From NCBI GenBank assembly GCA_041635755.1, contig JBFKUL010000085.1:1-10767 (forward strand): a stretch of DNA of 10,767 nt. The letters run 5' to 3'. This DNA is from JBFKUL01 sp041635755. Its GTDB lineage: Bacteria; Pseudomonadota; Gammaproteobacteria; Burkholderiales; SG8-39. Of this stretch, positions 1-7,800 are shown piece after piece. Numbering within the stretch: position 1 is the first letter of the stretch; each line of letters begins with the position of its first letter. The notes beneath the pieces are model-generated. The model was not told where the DNA came from. It ran no database searches and saw only the letters and a program-made list of their open reading frames with translations. The translations under genes were made by a program, and so were the position numbers.

Positions 1-67
1 GCCGCCAGCGCGTGAGCGCCCATCCCAGTCGGTAGACCAGATCCGAAAAGCGATTCCGCAGCCTCAT
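1..67 (-). CDS. Possible N-terminus of a gene leaving the left edge (partial)
   Basis: Read on the minus strand, an ATG at 67-65 opens a frame that stays open to the window edge, giving 22 complete codons that begin MRLRNRFSDLVYRLGWAL. The peptide is basic and then amphipathic or hydrophobic, as at the start of a membrane-associated protein. It loosely recalls the N-termini of LpxL-like acyltransferases, but that is an impression from a very short stretch and not an assignment. There is no clear Shine-Dalgarno sequence: the best candidate, GGAA, lies about 15 bases upstream. A TTGACA box at 140-135 on the same strand gives mild support. The alternative is that positions 1-15 on the plus strand are the tail of another gene ending in TGA at 13-15. 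Confidence 0.3.
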   Translation of the reverse strand, partial: MRLRNRFSDLVYRLGWALTRWR

Positions 68-304
68 CCGGATTTCGATTCCATGGCGCGCTCGACGCGC
101 GCGGCACGGCACAGTTTGTGCACGCCGGCTGCAGTGTCAAGGTCACAGTTCTTGGGTGCCGCTATTCGCGCACACGAGGTCGTGAAACGGCGACAGACGG
201 GAAATGCTCGACGTCTGCGCAGAGGCGCAAGCCGCGCATCGCAGGTGTTCGGAGCTGGTCGCGGCGTACGCGAGGCGCAAACGCGCCCGGCGCGCCGAGC
301 GGCG
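68..304. other. Stretch without a convincing gene
   Basis: This is the region between the end of the TRAP large permease and the possible leftward gene. Apart from the promoter-like boxes at 113-140 it holds two small inverted repeats: GCGCG/CGCGC at 86-100 with a 5-base loop, and GCACA/TGTGC at 109-121 with a 3-base loop. The plus-strand frame open through it is the antisense shadow of the permease gene and its protein is not credible. Confidence 0.5.
113..140 (-). promoter_or_regulatory. Possible sigma-70 promoter reading left
   Basis: On the minus strand a perfect TTGACA (140-135) is followed after 16 bases by CAAACT (118-113), which matches the -10 consensus at three of six positions. 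Transcription would start near 106, about 39 bases before the ATG at 67. The -35 is good and the -10 is poor, so the call rests mainly on position. Confidence 0.3.
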
Positions 305-305
305 C
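292..305 (-). terminator. Weak hairpin at the end of the TRAP operon
   Basis: GCGCC (292-296) and GGCGC (301-305) form a 5-bp stem with a 4-base loop touching the stop codon of the large permease gene. No U-run follows on the minus strand, so it is not a canonical intrinsic terminator. It may be chance in GC-rich DNA or a stabilising 3' structure. Confidence 0.2.
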
Positions 306-1588
306 TATTTGAAGACGTCGGTGACCAGGAGGTTCGGCAGCCAGGTCGCGAGGAACGGGAAGAAGATCACCAGGATCAGCACCGCGAGATCACCGAGGAA
401 AAAGGGCACCGAGCCCTTCAGCACCTGCGTGACCGGTATCTTCGATGTGCCGCTCACCGCGAACAGGTTCAGCCCCACCGGCGGTGTCACCACGCTCATC
501 TCGACCGCCAGCGCGAGCATGATGCCCAGATGCACCGGGTCGATCTTGAGCGCATAGGCGACCGGGAAGACTACCGGCACCGTGAGCAGCACCATCGCCA
601 CGCCGTCCACGAACATGCCGAGCAGCATCAGAACGCCCATGAAGGCGAAGATGAAGGTGAGCTGCGTCAGCCCCCAGCCGGTGACGATCTCGGTGATCTT
701 CTGCGGCCAGTAGAGGTTTGCAGCCAGGAACTGAAACACGCCCACGCAGCCCACCAGGAACATCACCACCGCAGTCAGGTTGAGCGCACGGCACGCGGTC
801 GGAATAAGTCCCCTCGCGAAGGCCCTGAAATCCGACAGCATGCCGTACAGCAGCGCGTAGCCGCAGGCGGCGGCCGCCGCCTCGGTCGGCGTAAACAGGC
901 CCCCATAGAGTCCGCCGAGAATGACGACCGGCATGCCGAGTGCCGGCGCCGCACCCTTGAATTCCTTCCACAGGCGCTTGCCCTGGAACTCGCCGCGCGG
1001 CAGCTTCAGAAACCAGGCGATGATGATGACGCTCAGAATGTTGCCGGTCGCGAGCAACAGGCCCGGGACCACGCCGGCGAAGAACAAGCGCACCACCGAG
1101 GTCTCGGTAACGATGCCATAGAGGATCAGGATGATGCTCGGCGGGATGAGCATGGCGATGCCGCCCGCGGTGGCGACGAGGCCTGCCGCGAGCCAGTCCG
1201 GGTAGCCGCGCTTGGTCATCTCCGGAATCGCAATCACCGCCATGGCAGCGGCCATCGCGACGCTCGAGCCCGAGATCGCGCCGAACAGCACGCACGCCAC
1301 CACGGTCGCGACGCCGAAGCCACCCGGCAGCCAGCCGACCAGGGCATCGGCGAAGCGGAACAGCTGGTTCACGAGGCCGGTGCGCTCCATCAGGAAGCCG
1401 GCGAAAATGAACAGCGGAATCGCCATCAGCGAATACCGCGAGATGAAGCTGAAGAAGGCGCGGAAGATGACCGTCGGGTCGAGCAGTGGATCGATCAGGA
1501 TGTAGGTGAGGCTCGCCGCGCTGAGCGAGATGCCGATCGGCACGCTCAGGATCAGCAGCACGAACACCACGATCCCTACGATATTCAT
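305..1588 (-). CDS. dctM: TRAP transporter large permease, DctM type
   Basis: This is the large membrane subunit of a TRAP (tripartite ATP-independent periplasmic) transporter, the ion-coupled translocation channel of a secondary uptake system for organic acids. The 427 residues are the family's usual length, and nearly the whole protein is hydrophobic helices (about 12 segments). Family signatures are visible: FGAISGSSVA near residues 102-111, IPPSIILILYG at 148-158, the GLFTPTEA motif at 230-237 and TPPVGLNLF at 368-376. The ATG at 1588 is 31 bases after the small permease stop, with a GAGAG element a few bases upstream. It is the last gene of the P-Q-M order, so probably one transcript. 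The substrate cannot be told from this subunit. The symbol is the generic family name. Confidence 0.95.
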   Translation of the reverse strand: MNIVGIVVFVLLILSVPIGISLSAASLTYILIDPLLDPTVIFRAFFSFISRYSLMAIPLFIFAGFLMERTGLVNQLFRFADALVGWLPGGFGVATVVACVLFGAISGSSVAMAAAMAVIAIPEMTKRGYPDWLAAGLVATAGGIAMLIPPSIILILYGIVTETSVVRLFFAGVVPGLLLATGNILSVIIIAWFLKLPRGEFQGKRLWKEFKGAAPALGMPVVILGGLYGGLFTPTEAAAAACGYALLYGMLSDFRAFARGLIPTACRALNLTAVVMFLVGCVGVFQFLAANLYWPQKITEIVTGWGLTQLTFIFAFMGVLMLLGMFVDGVAMVLLTVPVVFPVAYALKIDPVHLGIMLALAVEMSVVTPPVGLNLFAVSGTSKIPVTQVLKGSVPFFLGDLAVLILVIFFPFLATWLPNLLVTDVFK

Positions 1589-1619
1589 CCAGGACTCTCG
1601 TTGGCGGGCGCCGGCGGGA

Positions 1620-2171
1620 TCAGTCCGGCATCCGGTCGAGCTGCGGTTTTTCTTCAGGGACCTCGCGGCCGCGCAGCTTCTGGATCTCGAACCAGATCTG
1701 GAACGCCATGGTGATCGCCATGAAGAGAAAGCCCACGAACAGCGCGATCAGAAACGGCGCCATCGGGAACGCGAGGCTTTCGGTGCGGCTCCCGTATTTG
1801 AGACTGTCCTCGAGCTCTGGGATGCCCCACCACACCGCCGCGAGCATGAAGATGAACGAGATCACCAGCGCGATCAGCTTGATGACCTCGACCGCCTGGC
1901 GGGAGCGCGGCCCGCCCGCCCCCAGGATCTCGAGCAGCACGACGACGTTCAGGTGCTCGTTATGCCGCTGCGAGATGCCGAAGTACAGGAAGATTGCGCT
2001 GACGATGAAAAAAGTAACCGCATCCTGCTGCCACTCGAAGGACACGCCGAACACGTAGCGGCGCACCACCTCGAGCAGCGCGAGAAGCGTGCAGCCGATG
2101 AGGATCAACGCCGCGGCGTGCGCCAGGATCTTGTCCTGGAACGCACGCCAGACGGCGTAGGCTTTCTCCAC
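1620..2171 (-). CDS. dctQ: TRAP transporter small permease, DctQ type
   Basis: This is the small membrane subunit of the same TRAP transporter, which packs against the large permease and helps dock the loaded binding protein. It has 183 residues with four hydrophobic segments, at about 18-36, 51-68, 97-116 and 136-160. The DctQ-family signature around the first loop is clear: LEVVRRYVFG at 33-42 followed by a Trp and acidic residue (EWQQD, 46-50). The C-terminal tail from about 164 is charged and presumably cytoplasmic. The start is a GTG at 2171, preceded at 8 bases by GGAG, so the unusual start codon is well supported. It begins 18 bases after the binding-protein gene ends. Confidence 0.9.
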   Translation of the reverse strand: MEKAYAVWRAFQDKILAHAAALILIGCTLLALLEVVRRYVFGVSFEWQQDAVTFFIVSAIFLYFGISQRHNEHLNVVVLLEILGAGGPRSRQAVEVIKLIALVISFIFMLAAVWWGIPELEDSLKYGSRTESLAFPMAPFLIALFVGFLFMAITMAFQIWFEIQKLRGREVPEEKPQLDRMPD

Positions 2172-2189
2172 GCGCCCGACTCCGGGGCG

Positions 2190-3332
2190 CTAGCGGATGA
2201 CGATCTTGGAGGCGTGCTTGGCGCAGTCGACCTTTTCGATCCAGGAGGTCCCGGCCGGGTGCTGCTTGGAGAGCTCGCGGCCTTCCTGGACGAAGGCGTC
2301 GACCCACTTGTTGGCAGCTTCCGGCGTCTTGGTCTTGACGTAGCGCGTCGGCGCGTCGCCCATCGCCGTTACCATGGCATTGACCTCCTCCGGCTTCAAC
2401 CAGTACACGCCCGGCTTGGAGGGATCCTTGGTGCCGTACTTGTCGTAGGTCATCTTGTCGACGCACCAGTTGAGCTCTTTCTGCACCTGGATGGTCTCAG
2501 CGATCACTTTCTGCAGTGCACCCTGCGTCGCCGGGCTGAGACGATCCCACCAGCGCCGGCTCGCGCTCACCATGTAGTAGTCGCCGACGAACGCGCCTGC
2601 GCCGCCGATGGAGAAGAACGGCGCCTGCTCGCGCACCGAGAGCCAGCCGCCGATGCTCGTCATCAGGCCATCGATCACGCCGGATTCAAGCGCGCTCGGC
2701 ACTTCGCCGAAGGCCATGACCACCGGGCTGGCCTTCCACGCCTCAAGTGAAGCGTTCTCGACCGGGCCCATGCTGCGCACCTTGCGGCCGGTGAAGTCGG
2801 CGGGACCTGCGTAGCGCTTCTTGCCGCCCACGCCCATGCCGAAGCTCATGTGCCCGGCGCCGAACACCTTGATCAGCTGGTTCTTCTCGAGCCGCTCGAC
2901 CAGCATCTTGTAGGTCGAGGTCTTCTCAAGGTTGTCCACCGCGCCGACCGTCGTGAGAATCCCCGGCCCGACCACCGACATCATCCAGGCATCGACCGGC
3001 GCGGTCTTGCCGATCTGCATCCAGGTCATCTCGAGGTCGCCTTTGCGCATGGCCTCGAAGGCCTCGGGCACGGTGTAGAGCGCACCGGCGTAGTACAACC
3101 GCGCCTCGCTGCCCGGAATCACTTCGGGCAACCGATCGGCGAAATGCTTCATCGCCAGGCCTGCCGGGTGCGGCGGCGGCGGAAAGTCCCCTACAAAGCG
3201 CAGCACCACCTTGTTCGGTGTGCCCTGCGCATGCGCTGCGCGATCGGGGACGCCCAGCGCTGCGGCAACAGCCGTCACCACGAGCGCGGCGGCGGTCCTG
3301 CTAAACAGACGTCGATTGACGATACGGTCCAC
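2190..3332 (-). CDS. dctP: TRAP transporter periplasmic substrate-binding protein, DctP type
   Basis: This soluble periplasmic receptor captures the substrate and delivers it to the two permease subunits downstream. It has 380 residues, slightly longer than many DctP proteins. An export signal covers about residues 1-35: NRRLFSR at 6-12, a hydrophobic core and a cleavage-like AHA-Q at 33-36. The RRLF sequence resembles a twin-arginine (Tat) motif, though Sec export is also possible. The DctP hallmark is present: G182-R-K-V-R186, in which R186 should be the arginine that salt-bridges a substrate carboxylate, followed by the FGEVPSALESGVIDG stretch at 208-222. The mature part has only two cysteines, C290 and C370. 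The start is a GTG at 3332 with a perfect AGGAGG 8 bases upstream. The substrate is probably an organic acid and is not identified. Confidence 0.92.
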   Translation of the reverse strand: MDRIVNRRLFSRTAAALVVTAVAAALGVPDRAAHAQGTPNKVVLRFVGDFPPPPHPAGLAMKHFADRLPEVIPGSEARLYYAGALYTVPEAFEAMRKGDLEMTWMQIGKTAPVDAWMMSVVGPGILTTVGAVDNLEKTSTYKMLVERLEKNQLIKVFGAGHMSFGMGVGGKKRYAGPADFTGRKVRSMGPVENASLEAWKASPVVMAFGEVPSALESGVIDGLMTSIGGWLSVREQAPFFSIGGAGAFVGDYYMVSASRRWWDRLSPATQGALQKVIAETIQVQKELNWCVDKMTYDKYGTKDPSKPGVYWLKPEEVNAMVTAMGDAPTRYVKTKTPEAANKWVDAFVQEGRELSKQHPAGTSWIEKVDCAKHASKIVIR

Positions 3333-3340
3333 GGCAAGCT

Positions 3341-3346
3341 CCTCCT
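3341..3346 (-). promoter_or_regulatory. Strong Shine-Dalgarno that fixes a GTG start
   Basis: On the minus strand AGGAGG is read from 3346 to 3341, 8 bases before the GTG at 3332-3330. It is a full anti-16S match and the strongest ribosome-binding site in the window. It supports the GTG as the dctP start and suggests high translation of the binding protein, as is usual for TRAP receptors. Confidence 0.8.
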
Positions 3347-3374
3347 AACGGTTCTTGAAATCCGCCCTCTTCGT

Positions 3375-3415
3375 ATTGTATTCCCGGCCGGCGGCCGGGG
3401 CCTCTGCGGGGTCAA
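3375..3415 (-). promoter_or_regulatory. Promoter-like elements with a dyad, upstream of the TRAP operon
   Basis: On the minus strand a good -10-like TACAAT (3380-3375) lies 42 bases before the dctP start. No -35 sits at 16-18 bases. The nearest TTGACC (3415-3410) is 29 bases away, too far for ordinary sigma-70 use. Between them is a perfect 7-bp inverted repeat, CCCGGCC (3383-3389) and GGCCGGG (3393-3399) with a 3-base loop, which could be an operator or RNA hairpin. A separate promoter for the TRAP operon is plausible but unproven. Confidence 0.3.
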
Positions 3416-3486
3416 AGCAACGGTAGCCGACGCCACCAGGAGCGTCAAGCGAACCCGACAAGAGTCCGGTGTTCCCCGCTGCGGCG

Positions 3487-3532
3487 CAGGGTCGCGCCCG
3501 CGACTCGGGCTCAGGGTCGCGCCCGCGACTCG
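3487..3532. repeat. Tandem direct repeat, 21-base units with 25-base period
   Basis: Two perfect 21-base copies lie at 3487-3507 and 3512-3532, separated by GGCT. Each copy contains the palindrome GTCGCG-CC-CGCGAC. The right copy encodes the last residues of the MFS protein and contributes to its TGA stop (3513-3511); the left copy lies just beyond the stop. The period is not a multiple of three, so the duplication changes the reading frame. Confidence 0.9.
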
Positions 3533-4698
3533 ACGACAGACAGAAACCGCGCCCGGGCCAGCACCAGCGCGAGAGCGGCAGCGACCGTAATGCCGGCGAA
3601 CACCAGCCAGGAGGTCCGCCAGCTCACCAGTTCCTTGAGTTGCCCGCTGACGTAGAACGCGCTGCCCATGGCCACCGACTGCACCAGGCTCCAGGCACCC
3701 TGATAGGCGCCGCGCTTGCCAGATGGGGCAAGACGTGCCACGGCGGCGGGCACCGCGGAGCTGAAGATCAGCTCCCCCAGGGTAAAAACCAGCGCGCCGG
3801 CGAGCAGCGCCGGCACGATCCCGGGAACGAAGGCGAAGCACGCGTAAGCGCCACCGAGCGCGAGTCCGGCGAAGCCGAGCAGCCGAAACGGTCCGGCGGG
3901 CTCGATCCGTGCCGCAACCGGGACCGCGAGCGCGGCGATCAAAAGGCCATTGGCGCTCAGGATCATGCCGATCACGCCCTCGCCGAGTCCGAAATCGTGC
4001 GCGAACAGCGCCAGCGTGAACGCGTACAGCCCCATGCCGAAGGGAAAGATGAACGCAAGCGCGGCAAAGCCGAGAAAGGCGCGGTCGCGCCCTACGGCAA
4101 ACGTGCGCTGCGCAAGCGACTCGCCCGAGCGCTCGAGCTCGATCGGCAGCGCGCCGCGCAATCCCCGCGTAAACAATGCCGCCACCGCGAGATAGCCCCC
4201 CGCGCCCATCAACGCCAGGTAGCCATAGCCGAGCTCGGCGAGCCACCCGCCGGGGGCCACGCCCACGGTGTAGCCGACGCAGATCGCGGCGTAATTGATG
4301 GCCAGCACGTATTGCCGACGCTCTGGCGGCGCGAGGTCGAGCAGCAGCGCGCTGCCGGCCGGAAACTGGATCGAGCCCGCAAGCCCCATCGCCAGGCTCC
4401 ACAGGAGGAGCGTGACCGGCCCTTCGACCAGCAGAAAGCACGGCAGCACTGCCGCATTGGCAAGCAGCCCGGAGATCAGCAGCGGCCGGCGCCCGGTGCG
4501 GTCCGAAAGCGCACCGAAGAACGGTGCCAGCACGCCGCGCGAAAGATTCTCGGCGAGGAACGCCAGCCCGACGAACGCGATGTCGATGCCACGCTCGCGC
4601 ACGAAGAAGATGCCGAGAAACGTCACCAGGCTCATCCGCGCTGCGACCGCGATCAGGTTGCCGGCGACGACGATGCGAATGCGGGGATCAAGCGCCAT
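3511..4698 (-). CDS. MFS transporter, drug/metabolite exporter-like
   Basis: This is a 395-residue major facilitator superfamily protein with about 12 hydrophobic helices, the usual size for a 12-helix carrier in the inner membrane. The MFS motif A is clear after the second helix: G62-A-L-S-D-R-T-G-R-R71, with the conserved Asp and basic residues. A charged central loop (about 178-207) separates the two six-helix halves. The N-half resembles multidrug or sugar-efflux type MFS proteins; no substrate can be named. The ATG at 4698 has no good Shine-Dalgarno. The protein ends with a short basic tail at a TGA inside a tandem duplication. It is co-directional with the TRAP operon, 178 bases upstream of dctP, and divergent from the c-di-GMP gene. 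Confidence 0.85.
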   Translation of the reverse strand: MALDPRIRIVVAGNLIAVAARMSLVTFLGIFFVRERGIDIAFVGLAFLAENLSRGVLAPFFGALSDRTGRRPLLISGLLANAAVLPCFLLVEGPVTLLLWSLAMGLAGSIQFPAGSALLLDLAPPERRQYVLAINYAAICVGYTVGVAPGGWLAELGYGYLALMGAGGYLAVAALFTRGLRGALPIELERSGESLAQRTFAVGRDRAFLGFAALAFIFPFGMGLYAFTLALFAHDFGLGEGVIGMILSANGLLIAALAVPVAARIEPAGPFRLLGFAGLALGGAYACFAFVPGIVPALLAGALVFTLGELIFSSAVPAAVARLAPSGKRGAYQGAWSLVQSVAMGSAFYVSGQLKELVSWRTSWLVFAGITVAAALALVLARARFLSVVESRARP

Positions 4699-4782
4699 GG
4701 CAGGCGGCGGAACTTTCGTCTTGCATGGGGCGGCAGTCTAGCTGCGGCTCGTTGCCCGCGCACTCACCATCTCGACGCCGGA

Positions 4783-4810
4783 TTTGGGCACGTATGACCG
4801 CAGGTATACT
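4783..4810 (+). promoter_or_regulatory. Predicted promoter of the GGDEF/EAL gene
   Basis: TATACT at 4805-4810 matches the -10 consensus at five of six positions. A weak -35, TTTGGG at 4783-4788, lies 16 bases upstream. The predicted start near 4817 would leave an untranslated leader of about 43 bases before the ATG at 4860. Confidence 0.45.
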
Positions 4811-4840
4811 CGAGCACGTCAGACGAACACGACCTCGAGT
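4808..4840. promoter_or_regulatory. Inverted repeat overlapping the -10 box, possible operator
   Basis: ACTCGAG at 4808-4814 and its exact reverse complement CTCGAGT at 4834-4840 are separated by 19 bases. The left arm shares ACT with the -10 box and the pair straddles the expected transcription start. That placement suits a repressor site, or a hairpin at the start of the leader RNA. No known regulator is assigned. Confidence 0.35.
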
Positions 4841-4859
4841 CGATCGCAACGGAAATTCG

Positions 4860-7800
4860 ATGAGATTCGAGTCGAGCGCCCGTCAGTTGCTGCTGCTGAC
4901 CTGGCCCCTGCTCGCGGTCATCGGCTGCCTGATGCTGATTGCCGCCCTGGGCGTCAGCGTTATGTCAACCGCGCGCGCCTACGCGAGCGGCGAAGGGTTC
5001 TGGTCCAAGGCGCAGAAGCAGGCCGTGCTCCACCTCGTGCGCTACGCCGAGACCGGCGCCGAGGCCGACTACGGCCGTTATCTTGAGAACATTGCGGTAA
5101 ACCTCGGCGATCGCAAGGCGCGGCTTGCGCTCGACCGACCCGATCCTGATCTCGAAACCGCCCGCCAGGGTCTTCTCGCGGGCCGCAATCATCCAGATGA
5201 CATTCCGGGAATGGTCCGGCTGTTCCGCTATTTCCGGTTTGATCCGGAAATCGAGCGCGCGATCGCCCTCTGGGCGCAGGCCGACGTGCTGATCGAGCGT
5301 CTCACCGAACATGCGCAGGCGCTGCGCAGCGAGATCGTCGCGCGCGGCCCGGGCAGCGTCCGGACCGGCACGCTGCGACGCGAGATCGAGCGCATCGACG
5401 CTGAGCTTACGCCGCTTGAGGACGGCTTTGCGGTCGCGCTTGGCGCCGCGGTGCGCCGCATCGCGCTGTTTCTGATGATGGCGGGTGCACTGCTCTCGCT
5501 CGCGCTGATCGCGGCCGGCATCGTGATATCGAGTCGCACGCTCGCGCGCCTGCGCAGTGCCCAGACCCAGTTCGGCCTGGTCAACGACCACGTGCAGACG
5601 CTGGTCGCCGTCTATGACCGGGGGTGGCGCCTGCGCCGCGCCAACAGGCGCTTCATCCAGACCTTCGGCCTAGACCCGTCGCAAGCGATCGGAATGCATC
5701 TGAACGAACTCGCCGACGAGGCGCTGTTCCGACACATCGGGCCGTACTTCGAGCAGGCATATGCCGGCAAGGTCGTGAGCTACGAGCGTGAGTTCCAGGC
5801 GCCCGGCAGGCCGACCGTGCAATTGTCGGTGACGCTCGCCCCTGCCTTCGACGCCGAAGGCGGCGTCGAGCAGGTGTTCGCCTTTGGCGAGGACGTGACC
5901 GAGCGCAGGAACGCCGAACAGGCACTGAGGGCGAGCGAAGCGCGCAAGGCGGCGGTGATCGAGCTGGCGCTCGACTGCGTTATCAGTATCGATCGCGCCA
6001 GTCGCGTGCTCGAGTTCAACCCGGCGGCCGAGGCGACTTTCGGCTACACGCGCGAGCAAGCGCTCGGTCGCGATCTGGCCGAACTGATCATCCCGCCGCG
6101 GCTTCGATCGGCACATCGCAAGGGCATGGCACGATACCTCGAAACGGGCGACGCCAATATGCTGGGCCGGCGCGTAGAGCTACGCGGGATGCGGTCCGAT
6201 CGCAGCGAGTTCCCAGTCGAGCTGTCGGTCTCGCCGGTCCAGATTGGCGGCGATCTCACCTTCACTGCATACCTGCGCGACGTTTCCGAGCGCAAGGACC
6301 ACGAGCAAGCGCTCGCACAGCAGGCGATGCGCCAGGGCATCGTCGCGCGTTTTGCGCAGATCGCACTGGCGCACACCGATCCCGGCACCTTGATGAGCGA
6401 GACCGTGGTCGAGATTGCTTTCGGCTTGGGTGTGGGTTATTGCGGCATCCACGAGCTGATGCCCGAAGAGAACCGGCTGCTGCTCCGCGCGCAGATCGGC
6501 GGCCGCAATGTGGGCGCAAACCGCGTGTCCCTGGCGCATGATGCCTCGACGCTTGCAGGGGTCTGCCTCGCGGCGCGCCAATCGATCGTGGTGCGCGACA
6601 TTCGTTCGGATACGCGGTTTCGCGAGCGCCCACCGGACATGCCCGCGGAGTTCCTGAGTGCCGTGGCGGTTCCGATCCAGGGTCCCGACGCCCCCTATGG
6701 CGTGCTTTGCGTGCAGGCGGCCGACGTACGTGACTACAGCACCGAGGAAATCGGCTTTCTCGAGACCATCGCCAATGCGCTCGCGGTCGCGTCAAACCGT
6801 CATCGCACTGAGAACCGGCTCGCCTATTTCGCGCAGTTCGACTCGCTCACGGGACTGCCCAACCGCAACCTGTTCCGCGACCGGCTCGCGCACGCGATCT
6901 CCCGTGCGCACCGGGGCGGAAGCCTCGTTGCGTTGCTGTTCATCGATCTCGATCGCTTCAAGGAGATCAACGACTCTCTTGGACACGAGGCCGGGGACCA
7001 AGTGCTGCGCGAGGTCGGCACGCGCCTGGGTAATGGCCTGCGCGAGGGCGACACGCTCGCCCGGCTCGGCGGCGACGAGTTCACCGTGATCCTCGAAGAC
7101 CTGGACAATGCCGAGCAGGTGCGCACTGTCGCGGAAAAACTGCAGCGCGCGTTTGGCGAGCCGTTGCGGCTGGGCGGCCGGGAACTGGCCGTCACGCCGA
7201 GCATCGGCATCGCGATGTACCCGGCCGACGGCGATGACACCGATGCCCTGCTCAAGCACGCTGATATCGCCATGTACCACGCGAAGAACGAGGGGCGCGA
7301 CAATTTCCAGTTCTATGCCGCCGACATGAGCACCGCGGCGAGCGAGCGGCGCTCGCTCGAGTACAGCCTGCGCCATGCGCTGGAGCACAAGGAGTTCGTG
7401 CTTCATTACCAACCGCTGATCGATCTTAAGGACGGCACCATTGCGGGGGCGGAAGCGCTGCTGCGCTGGCGGCATCCCGAATGGGGCCTGGTGCCGCCTG
7501 GACGATTCATCGGCATCGCCGAGCAGACCGGGCTCATTGTGCCGATTGGCGAATGGGTGCTGCGCGAGGCCTGCTCGCGATTGCAGCAATGGCGATCGGC
7601 GGACGTGCGGGTGGTGCCCGTCGCGGTGAACCTTTCGGCGCGCCAGTTCCGCAAATCCGACCTGGTTGAAGTCGTGCGCTCGGGCCTGCGCGACACCGGG
7701 CTTGATCCGAGCCTGCTCAAGCTGGAAATCACCGAGTCGCTGCTGATGGAGAATCCCGAGGCAAGCGGCGCGGTCCTCGAGGCGCTCAAGAATATGGGCC

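Noticed and set aside
83..1714. Long plus-strand open frame of 543 codons
   Set aside because: It is antisense to the TRAP large permease and part of the small permease. Its protein is full of Arg, His, Glu and Gln with no domain, as expected for an antisense frame in GC-rich coding DNA.
3487..3532. Direct repeats considered as a CRISPR-like array or intrinsic terminator
   Set aside because: There are only two units with a 4-base gap, no spacers and no cas genes. The internal palindrome leaves a 2-base loop and no U-run follows.
3275..4441. Minus-strand open frame of 388 codons overlapping the MFS gene
   Set aside because: It is out of frame with the MFS gene, Arg/Ala-rich, and overlaps the start of dctP. 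It is a shadow of the real gene.
3469..4797. Plus-strand open frame of 442 codons
   Set aside because: It is antisense to the MFS gene at 3511-4698, which has clear helices and motif A.
4524..4859. N-terminal extension of the GGDEF/EAL protein by 112 codons
   Set aside because: The extension overlaps the start of the divergent MFS gene, covers the predicted promoter and is Arg-rich. The ATG at 4860 has a GGAA element and leads straight into the first membrane helix.
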